This document shows, one piece after another, positions 1 through 5,020 of a stretch of 6,169 nucleotides of DNA. This DNA comes from Actinomycetes bacterium. Its GTDB lineage: Bacteria; Actinomycetota; Acidimicrobiia; Acidimicrobiales; Acidimicrobiaceae. The stretch's first letter is position 1. The number at the start of each line of letters is the position of its first letter. Where the stretch lies: NCBI GenBank assembly GCA_021844725.1, contig JAKBSX010000193.1, positions 1-6,169 of the forward strand. The letters are read 5' to 3'. Below the pieces are notes generated by a model. That model had not been told where the DNA came from and made no database searches. It worked only from the letters and a program-made list of their open reading frames with translations. The position numbers and the translations under genes are program-made.

Positions 1-24
1 CACTCCCTGTTCTTTGGCTGTCAT
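1..24 (-). CDS. Start of an unidentified gene leaving the window (partial)
   Basis: Read on the minus strand, an ATG at position 24 opens a frame that stays open to the window edge and encodes MTAKEQGV. Five bases upstream of this ATG lies GGGAGGTG (plus positions 30-37), the best Shine-Dalgarno match in the window, which is the main reason to believe the start. Only eight residues are visible, so family and function cannot be assigned. The gene lies 224 bases downstream of the DUF4915-type gene and has the same orientation. It could be co-transcribed with that gene or have its own promoter in the gap. I found no convincing -35/-10 pair for it. Confidence 0.6.
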
Positions 25-29
25 GTAAA

Positions 30-37
30 CACCTCCC
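30..37 (-). promoter_or_regulatory. Strong ribosome-binding site for the left-edge gene
   Basis: On the minus strand this reads GGGAGGTG, followed by a 5-base spacer and then ATG at position 24. It is the strongest Shine-Dalgarno sequence in the window and is what identifies the partial gene at 1-24. Confidence 0.65.
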
Positions 38-153
38 TGTCTTCAGGATGAAAACCTTATTCGGTGTCCAAGAAAACCCTAGTGCGCTAGAACTGCTGTA
101 ATTTGAGCAGCTCCCTTCTTGATTAACTTAGACTGTCATAGCGTCCAGAGCAT

Positions 154-173
154 AATCATATAACGTTATGATT
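154..173. repeat. Perfect 7-bp inverted repeat with palindromic core
   Basis: AATCATA (154-160) and TATGATT (167-173) are exact reverse complements around the six bases TAACGT. The centre also forms a 10-base palindrome, ATAACGTTAT (159-168 or so). It sits in the non-coding gap between the DUF4915-type gene and the left-edge gene. No run of T follows on the minus strand, so it does not look like an intrinsic terminator for the upstream gene. A regulator-binding site for the left-edge gene is an alternative. Confidence 0.35.
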
Positions 174-197
174 TTGAGTTTACTATATTCACAAATT

Positions 198-221
198 AGG
201 AAATTCTCTGGATAATTTCCT
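198..221. repeat. Perfect 8-bp inverted repeat downstream of the DUF4915-type gene
   Basis: AGGAAATT (198-205) and AATTTCCT (214-221) are exact reverse complements with an 8-base loop. The element begins 28 bases past the stop codon of the minus-strand gene, where a 3' hairpin would be expected. The T-run (minus TTTTTT, from the A-run at 224-229) lies before the stem rather than after it, so a classic Rho-independent terminator is not supported. It may still be an mRNA 3'-end stem. Confidence 0.35.
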
Positions 222-248
222 GCAAAAAATGCCTGGAGACAACAGAGT

Positions 249-1418
249 TTATGGATCCCCAATCAGCGTGAATCGCGAGTAACGTTTAATGATCTGAGCA
301 GTTGACAATGGATGCGGATACAAATGCAGGAATCTGTGGGGCACCCGCACAGGCAAAGCCTGAAGAGCAAATACCTGATTACCCTTGGGCCAATACAACG
401 AACCAAGGACTTCCTCACTGCGAAGGTCAATACAGTGTATAGCACAATTGGCCTTTGCTGGATTCACCCCAGGAGCATATGACGAATAGTGCGGAAGAAT
501 ACGAGATGTGGCAACAAAGGCAAGATCCCCGTAAAGTGTTAAACCGCGAGTCCAGCCATCAAACCTTTTCACGATATGAGACTGTGTCCCATCTTGTGAC
601 AAACTTAAAAGTTCCCCGTATCCGCTATTGGCAATAAAAACGTTGTCTCCATACCTCTTGGCGGAGTGCGGTCGTGTCAGCCCGACGTATACCGGCTGTC
701 GCGACTTTCCCGAATACATTACACCTCGACCATCAACCTTAAATGCTGGGTTTCCAGGCCTGATACGCGAACAGTGATCTGTTGATGCCGTAAAAAAAGA
801 GTCTTCTAGAGTTTTTCCTGCTGCCATCGAATTGAGCTGTAACCAGTTCTGCATGCTACGATTCATACCAATGGCATCCAAACTTTTGGGCCACCACCTG
901 TCTTCCCAAAAACCATTTTCACCTAATTCAACGACCGCGTTCCTGCCTGCTGATACTCCATAAAGAGTTCTATCAACCCAGGCTAGATCATGAATATACA
1001 AATGACCAGGAACTATTGTGGATGAAACAGGTATAAGTGTAAGTTTTCCAATTGACTGCTTTTCATTATTATCAACAGCGCATGGGGCAAGCGTAAAAAT
1101 CTGGTTAGGGTTGCGAGTACTAGCAATATTTATCCGGTATGATCCCTCTCTTATGGCAATACCCGAAGGATGAGGTAACGGAAGGTACGTAACGTGAGGA
1201 GCCCCATTTTCGGTTGTAAGACTTAGAACAAAATGCTCGTATTCTCTACCGACAAGGACGGCCAAGCCATACTTTGCCAGCGTTTCCCAAAAGGAACCCT
1301 TCTCCTTGTAACGCATAATATTAGGATTTATCAGTTTAGCTTGATGCCAGTGCACAGCAACATCGTTCGGGTTACGCCAGGCATTTTCGTCAATTTGAAA
1401 TGATTGTTCTGTCCTCAC
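249..1418 (-). CDS. TIGR03032/DUF4915-type protein, function unknown
   Basis: This is a 389-residue protein that I recognise as TIGR03032 (DUF4915) from its conserved blocks: the N-terminal FWETLAKYGLAVLVGREYEH (43-62), LPHPSGIA (81-88), STRNPNQ (100-106), YIHDLAW (141-147), GLTRPHS (246-252), NSGYGEL (264-270), GWTRGL (288-293), GDLAFVATSRI (297-307) and the CIDLRSEEVLGSLYW region (329-343). Repeated strand-rich, Gly/Asp-rich segments suggest a beta-propeller-like fold. That is inference; the family has no established function. No signal peptide or membrane segment is visible, so it is probably cytoplasmic. The start is GTG at 1418, because an in-frame TAG lies directly upstream and the next Met (residue 35) would remove family sequence. 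The Shine-Dalgarno is weak. The gene diverges from the glycan operon and may share its control region. Its stop is TAA at 249-251. Confidence 0.85.
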   Translation of the reverse strand: MRTEQSFQIDENAWRNPNDVAVHWHQAKLINPNIMRYKEKGSFWETLAKYGLAVLVGREYEHFVLSLTTENGAPHVTYLPLPHPSGIAIREGSYRINIASTRNPNQIFTLAPCAVDNNEKQSIGKLTLIPVSSTIVPGHLYIHDLAWVDRTLYGVSAGRNAVVELGENGFWEDRWWPKSLDAIGMNRSMQNWLQLNSMAAGKTLEDSFFTASTDHCSRIRPGNPAFKVDGRGVMYSGKSRQPVYVGLTRPHSAKRYGDNVFIANSGYGELLSLSQDGTQSHIVKRFDGWTRGLTLYGDLAFVATSRILPHYSSYAPGVNPAKANCAIHCIDLRSEEVLGSLYWPKGNQVFALQALPVRVPHRFLHLYPHPLSTAQIIKRYSRFTLIGDP

Positions 1419-1463
1419 CTACCGTATTGTCCCCACGCAACGATGACATGTCGTATTTTTCAT

Positions 1464-1496
1464 CACGAGATGTCTACACGAATCCTACTTCTCGTG
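1464..1496. repeat. 7-bp inverted repeat in the divergent intergenic region
   Basis: CACGAGA (1464-1470) and TCTCGTG (1490-1496) are exact reverse complements with a 19-base spacer. The right arm ends four bases before the candidate extended -10 element at 1500-1508. The element lies between two divergent genes, a usual place for an operator controlling one or both. A chance repeat of this size in about 137 bases cannot be ruled out. Confidence 0.35.
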
Positions 1497-1499
1497 TTA

Positions 1500-1508
1500 T
1501 GTTACAAT
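1500..1508 (+). promoter_or_regulatory. Candidate extended -10 promoter for the glycan operon
   Basis: TGTTACAAT reads as TG-n-TACAAT, an extended -10 with five of six bases matching TATAAT. It predicts transcription starting near 1515 and a leader of about 40 bases before the transketolase ATG at 1556. No good -35 hexamer is found 16-18 bases upstream, which is tolerable for extended -10 promoters. The sequence CAATAC, which overlaps it at 1505-1510, recurs ten bases later at 1515-1520 and appears inverted as GTATTG at 1424-1429. Confidence 0.4.
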
Positions 1509-1522
1509 ACATTGCAATACTG

Positions 1523-1544
1523 ACACAGATCAACAAACCTGTGT
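1523..1544 (+). repeat. Inverted repeat in the leader just before the first operon gene
   Basis: ACACAG (1523-1528) and CTGTGT (1539-1544) form a perfect 6-bp stem with a 10-base loop, ending 11 bases before the ATG at 1556. If transcription begins near 1515, this hairpin would lie in the 5' leader, close to a start codon that has no clear Shine-Dalgarno sequence. It could affect translation initiation or be part of an operator; neither is shown. Confidence 0.3.
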
Positions 1545-1555
1545 AGCATGGGAAC

Positions 1556-2347
1556 ATGTTTAAAATATCAAATGACTTCTCCGTAATTGAAAATCTTTCT
1601 CTTGCCATACGTCGGCAAATCATTGAAACGTCCTTTGCAGCCAAAGTCGGACACATTGCTTCGGAGCTTTCAATCGTTGATATTTTGTCTGTTTTGTATG
1701 GAACAGGAACAATACCCACGAACGATCTTGTACTGTCCAAAGGACATGCTGCGCTTACGCAATACGTCGCCATGGATCTGCTAGGGTTACTACCAAAAAA
1801 TTCTCCCCTAGCAAATTACTGTGGTGACAATACGCTTCTGGGAGTACATCCCTCGCATTTTCTTGAGGGAATGCTATTTTCCACTGGATCGCTTGGACAA
1901 GGTCTGAGTTATGCAACAGGTTTGATGCTTGCGCGCCGGATACGCAAACAATCTGTAGTCGTCATAGTTATTCTCAGCGACGCTGAACTCAATGAAGGCT
2001 CTACATGGGAGTCCATCATGTTTGCTGGTCACCATCAGATACCTATGCTTGCAGTCGTCGATGTCAATGGTCAGCAAGCCCTTGGCTACACTAAAGATGT
2101 CCTGGACCTCCAGCCGCTTGCTCCAAAATTTGCTGCATTCAACTGGGATGTCGATGAATGCGACGGACACAACGTATCAGAGCTACTTCCCTTACTAACT
2201 ACCCTTCCCAGAACTCGACCGCATGTAATCCTTGCAAATACCATTGCAGGAAAAGGAGTGTCCTTTATGGAAGGAAAAGTTGCTTGGCACTACTTACCTC
2301 TAAATGAGGATCAATACATTCGTGCGAAAGAAGAGTTACGCAACTAA
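1556..2347 (+). CDS. Transketolase N-terminal subunit (TPP pyrophosphate-binding half)
   Basis: This 263-residue protein is the N-terminal half of a split transketolase, the cytoplasmic TPP enzyme that moves two-carbon ketol units between sugars. Visible family blocks are GHIASELSIVDIL (32-44), LSKGHA (60-65), GSLGQGLS (111-118), the TPP/Mg segment SDAELNEGSTWE (141-152) with D142 and N171 as likely metal ligands, DGH (203-205) and KGVSFME (233-239) followed by AWH (243-245). The usual GDGE of the TPP motif is SDAE here. Length matches stand-alone N-terminal subunits. ATG 1556 is the first start after an in-frame TAG at 1544-1546. Its Shine-Dalgarno is poor (GGGA only 2 bases away). The C-terminal half follows 13 bases later, so the two probably form one enzyme. 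Its setting beside glycan genes suggests a specialised role rather than the pentose phosphate pathway. A DXS-like role is less likely. Confidence 0.9.
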   Translation: MFKISNDFSVIENLSLAIRRQIIETSFAAKVGHIASELSIVDILSVLYGTGTIPTNDLVLSKGHAALTQYVAMDLLGLLPKNSPLANYCGDNTLLGVHPSHFLEGMLFSTGSLGQGLSYATGLMLARRIRKQSVVVIVILSDAELNEGSTWESIMFAGHHQIPMLAVVDVNGQQALGYTKDVLDLQPLAPKFAAFNWDVDECDGHNVSELLPLLTTLPRTRPHVILANTIAGKGVSFMEGKVAWHYLPLNEDQYIRAKEELRN

Positions 2348-2349
2348 GC

Positions 2350-2354
2350 AGGGG
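2350..2354 (+). promoter_or_regulatory. Ribosome-binding site for the transketolase C-terminal subunit
   Basis: AGGGG lies six bases before ATG 2361, inside the 13-base gap after the N-terminal subunit. It supports ATG 2361 as the start and is better than the site of the first gene. Confidence 0.6.
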
Positions 2355-2360
2355 TAAACC

Positions 2361-3269
2361 ATGCGTTCTGAACTTATAGAACATTTATGCCAGATAGCAC
2401 GTAGGGATAACTCAATAGTACTTCTTAGTGCCGACCTAGGCTACAGCATCCTTGAACCGTTCATGGAGGAATTTCCTGATCGCTTTTACAACATTGGAGT
2501 GGCAGAAAACAATATGATGGGCATTGCTGCAGGAATTGCTCGCGATGGTTTACGTCCATTCTGCTATTCGATCGCATCATTTGTAACATTAAGAGGATAT
2601 GAACAATTTCGAAATGGGGCAATCTCGCACAATCTACCCGTCACCCTCATTGCCGTAGGAGGGGGTATAGGATACGGAGTATCAGGCCTAACACATTTCA
2701 CATTCGAAGATATTGCCCTTTTTCGGGCAAGCGGCCGTGTGGCAATCTATACACCATGGACATCGGCGCTTTTACCTTCCACTTTAGATGAAATAGTTTC
2801 TCACTCCCACCCGGCTCTGCTTCGCATAAGTAAGGTATCGGTTAAGAATTCAGTACTTCCGTCTATTCTTCCTAGCTCGCATATTGAAATAATCGGTTCT
2901 GGACCTCATGTCATCATTACCTTTGGCCAAATGGCCTCTATTGTCCTGGATGTTGTGGATAAATTAGATGCATCGCTTTTCACAGTTGTCGCGCTTGCTC
3001 GTCTTGACGAATTTGAACAGTCGATAGTGCTTGAAACAGTAATGCGAGCAAAACGTATAACAACTGTGGAGGATCACAGTGCATATGGTGGGCTAGGATC
3101 AATAATGGCAACGTTACTTGCAACCCATGGCGTTTGCAAACCATTTCACATCCTTGGATTCACAGATACGCTGTGGGACGGTATTGTTGGAAGTGAGCAA
3201 TTTCTTCTCGAGCGAAACGGAATTGGGCCCCACTCGCTCCTCAATTATCTCAGCGGAACATTATCGTGA
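2361..3269 (+). CDS. Transketolase C-terminal subunit (TPP pyrimidine-binding half)
   Basis: This 302-residue protein supplies the pyrimidine-binding and C-terminal domains missing from the preceding gene. The pyrimidine domain spans about residues 1-165. It contains SADLG (23-27) and the signature NIGVAENNMMGIAAGIA (44-60), in which E49 is the Glu expected to activate the TPP aminopyrimidine, then FVTLRGYEQFRN (74-85) and SGLTHFTFEDIA (108-119). The C-terminal domain (about 175-300) contains PHVIITFGQM (182-191) and VEDHSAYGGLGS (236-247). Together the halves make about 565 residues, near the length of DXS or short transketolases. The split, the AEN motif and the THFTFEDI block fit the transketolase-like pairs of sugar-biosynthesis loci. 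The substrate cannot be deduced. The stop codon TGA (3267-3269) overlaps the GTG start of the glycosyltransferase-like gene, suggesting coupled translation. Confidence 0.9.
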   Translation: MRSELIEHLCQIARRDNSIVLLSADLGYSILEPFMEEFPDRFYNIGVAENNMMGIAAGIARDGLRPFCYSIASFVTLRGYEQFRNGAISHNLPVTLIAVGGGIGYGVSGLTHFTFEDIALFRASGRVAIYTPWTSALLPSTLDEIVSHSHPALLRISKVSVKNSVLPSILPSSHIEIIGSGPHVIITFGQMASIVLDVVDKLDASLFTVVALARLDEFEQSIVLETVMRAKRITTVEDHSAYGGLGSIMATLLATHGVCKPFHILGFTDTLWDGIVGSEQFLLERNGIGPHSLLNYLSGTLS

Positions 3270-3964
3270 GTCTCAAAAGCAGCATAATCCTCCCGGTTCT
3301 CAATCAGGAGGACCATATTTCGCGAATTATTCGCGAGTACCATAAGGCGCTGGCAAAAATAGAGCATGAATTTATTCTCGTTGTAAATCCATCGTCAGAT
3401 AACTCTCTTCTAGTCTCGCATGCATTGGTGAAAGAACTAGGAAAGGAAACCGTCAGAGTAGTTCCTTCAAAGCACAAAGGCTGGGGTCGATCAGTATTAA
3501 TAGGGCTTGACAAGGCAACTGGCGACATTCTCTGTTACACTAATTCATCCAGGACAACTCCTGAGGATTTGGGACTGGCCATACGACTTGCCCAATTTAG
3601 CCCAGAACAAGACTACGTTATCAAGGCTATGCGACGCTTCCGAAAATCACGAGTCCGCAGAATTGGCTCTCTCATATACAATATTGAAGCGCGCACAATT
3701 TTTGACCTGGCAAGCTGGGACGTGAACGGTACACCAAAAGTTTTTTCAAGAAATATTTATCAAAAGGTTCACCTCAAAGAAAGAGGAGACCTTATCGATC
3801 TTGAATTTCTTGTTGAGTCGAAACGCAATGGTTTTCTGGTCATAGAATTCGCTACCACCAACACTGAACGTCATGGTGGTAAGTCCACTACCAATATAAA
3901 ATCCGCAATCAAAATGTACCTTGGTGTGCTTCGTCTTTCAGTACGTTATAGGGGAAAAATGTGA
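3266..3964 (+). CDS. Glycosyltransferase family 2-like protein lacking canonical acidic motifs
   Basis: This 232-residue protein has the GT-A fold layout of family 2, closest in style to dolichol-phosphate-mannose-synthase-like members. Visible parts are the opening strand SIILPVLNQEDHI (6-18), the second strand IEHEFILVVNPSSDNS (32-47), GWGRSVLIGLDKATGDI (72-88), DVNGTPKVFSR (152-162), DLEFLVESKRNGF (178-190) and RHGGKSTTN (202-210). No transmembrane helices are evident, so membrane association would need a partner or lipid acceptor. The usual VDDGSxD is VNPSSDN (40-46), and the metal-binding DxD after GDI is replaced by CYTNSSRTTPEDL (90-102). Activity is therefore uncertain: a divergent transferase subfamily and a non-catalytic homologue both fit. 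The GTG start overlaps the upstream stop by four bases, and no in-frame Met follows until residue 122. Confidence 0.82.
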   Translation: MSLKSSIILPVLNQEDHISRIIREYHKALAKIEHEFILVVNPSSDNSLLVSHALVKELGKETVRVVPSKHKGWGRSVLIGLDKATGDILCYTNSSRTTPEDLGLAIRLAQFSPEQDYVIKAMRRFRKSRVRRIGSLIYNIEARTIFDLASWDVNGTPKVFSRNIYQKVHLKERGDLIDLEFLVESKRNGFLVIEFATTNTERHGGKSTTNIKSAIKMYLGVLRLSVRYRGKM

Positions 3965-3980
3965 CGGGACGTGCCTACCT

Positions 3981-4925
3981 ATGACAAGCCTAATTACAGG
4001 AGGTGGCGGATTCGTGGGATGGAATCTTGCTAAGCATCTTTGCGATATTGGTGAGGAGGTGATTCTTCCCCTGCGACCTGGGAAGACTTATTGGCGCATA
4101 GATATTTCCCTTCCTCAAATCCACAAGGTCACTTGGGATGGCATAGATAGTACCACAATTACAGATCTTATACTTAAGTACAAACCCTCGACTATCATTC
4201 ATTGTGCAGCACATGGCGCATATCAGAACCAAACATCCCTATCCACCATGATCAATTCCAATATAAAGATGCTTGTCACGATCATCGAAGCATGTAAACG
4301 TTTGCCTCCAAAACACTTCATCACAACCGGCTCCTCATCCGAATATGGAGAGTTGAACAATGGACCAAAAGAGACTGATCCAACAAATCCCAACAGCCTC
4401 TATGCCATTACTAAAAGAACGGCAACAGATATCGCACAAAGAAGTGTTGAAGAATTCGGCTTTCCCATAACTACAGCACGCTTGTATTCTGTTTACGGAC
4501 CTTTTGAAGAACCATCGCGGCTTATGCCTACTCTTATAGTTGCTGCACAAAGCAACAATTGGCCCCCTCTAGCAAATCCGGAAACTGTCCGTGATTTCGT
4601 TTATATTGATGATGTAATTACTGCCTATGATCATATTCTGGAACGATCCTTTTCCACCTCCGAGATTTTTAATATTGGAACAAGCGTTGAGACAAGTCTT
4701 CGTGGACTGATTGATACGGCGCAAAAAGTCTTTGAAGTCAAAGCTGAACCGCAATGGGCATCATATCCCGACCGTCAGTGGGAAACGCGCCACTGGATGG
4801 CAAACAGTGAAAAAGCAAGAAAGATTCTCGACTGGAATTACCAAATATCGCTGTCAAATGGGTTGAAGAAGTTTGGGGAATGGCTGTCACTCACACGGGA
4901 ACAATTCAATTATTATGGCAGATAA
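3981..4925 (+). CDS. NAD(P)-dependent sugar epimerase/dehydratase (extended SDR)
   Basis: This 314-residue cytoplasmic oxidoreductase should act on a nucleotide-linked sugar as epimerase, dehydratase or 4-keto-reductase. The Rossmann motif is TGGGGFVG (6-13), followed by the cofactor segment HCAAHGAYQNQ (74-84). The catalytic residues are in TTGSSSEYG (115-123) and YAITK (141-145; Y141, K145), and the family block RDFVYIDDV is at 204-212. The AAHGAY and SSSEYG blocks resemble CDP-abequose/paratose-synthase-like and 6-deoxy-4-ketohexose reductase-like SDRs, but the substrate is not determinable. I chose ATG 3981 although the frame extends back to ATG 3921. The longer form would add 20 residues before a Rossmann strand that normally sits at the very N-terminus, and would overlap the upstream gene by 44 bases. 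From 3981 the gap to that gene is 16 bases, with only a weak GGGA site. Confidence 0.88.
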   Translation: MTSLITGGGGFVGWNLAKHLCDIGEEVILPLRPGKTYWRIDISLPQIHKVTWDGIDSTTITDLILKYKPSTIIHCAAHGAYQNQTSLSTMINSNIKMLVTIIEACKRLPPKHFITTGSSSEYGELNNGPKETDPTNPNSLYAITKRTATDIAQRSVEEFGFPITTARLYSVYGPFEEPSRLMPTLIVAAQSNNWPPLANPETVRDFVYIDDVITAYDHILERSFSTSEIFNIGTSVETSLRGLIDTAQKVFEVKAEPQWASYPDRQWETRHWMANSEKARKILDWNYQISLSNGLKKFGEWLSLTREQFNYYGR

Positions 4926-4932
4926 CATCTAT

Positions 4933-4938
4933 TATAAT
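4933..4938 (+). promoter_or_regulatory. Candidate internal -10 element before the sulfotransferase gene
   Basis: A perfect TATAAT lies in the 95-base gap after the SDR gene. The hexamer 17 bases upstream is TTATTA (4910-4915), only a partial match to TTGACA, and there is no extended TG. If active, transcription would start near 4945, inside the hairpin at 4941-4965. AT-rich gaps produce such matches by chance, so support is modest. Confidence 0.3.
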
Positions 4939-4940
4939 TT

Positions 4941-4965
4941 TTCCCAAAGAACTATTCTTGGGGAA
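4941..4965 (+). repeat. 11-bp hairpin between the SDR and sulfotransferase genes
   Basis: TTCCCAAAGAA (4941-4951) pairs with TTCTTGGGGAA (4955-4965) at ten of eleven positions around the loop CTA. It is the longest inverted repeat I found in the window. It is preceded by T-rich sequence and followed by TCAAAG, so it lacks the trailing T-run of an intrinsic terminator on the plus strand. It could stabilise or process the mRNA 3' end of the four upstream genes, attenuate read-through, or be an operator next to the TATAAT at 4933-4938. Confidence 0.5.
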
Positions 4966-5011
4966 TCAAAGTGGAAATAAAAACTTTACTGCATTTACTA
5001 CAAAGAAATAC

Positions 5012-5016
5012 AAGGA
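5012..5016 (+). promoter_or_regulatory. Ribosome-binding site that fixes the sulfotransferase start
   Basis: AAGGA lies four bases before ATG 5021. It favours this start over ATG 4880 of the same frame, which lies inside the SDR gene and would add a 47-residue leader unlike the family. Confidence 0.55.
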
Positions 5017-5020
5017 AATT

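Noticed and set aside
1471..1476. Minus-strand TAGACA as a -35 element for the DUF4915-type gene
   Set aside because: The hexamer matches five of six bases, but no acceptable -10 lies 16-18 bases downstream on that strand.
1874..2170. Minus-strand open frame inside the transketolase N-terminal gene
   Set aside because: It is antisense to a clearly conserved coding region and shows no recognisable protein motif.
3921..3980. Upstream ATG extending the SDR gene by 20 residues
   Set aside because: It overlaps the GT2-like gene by 44 bases and puts a non-family leader before the N-terminal Rossmann strand. ATG 3981 fits the family start.
4880..5020. Upstream ATG extending the sulfotransferase by 47 residues
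   Set aside because: The extension starts inside the SDR gene and crosses the hairpin and AT-rich gap. It has no family features, and ATG 5021 has an AAGGA site.
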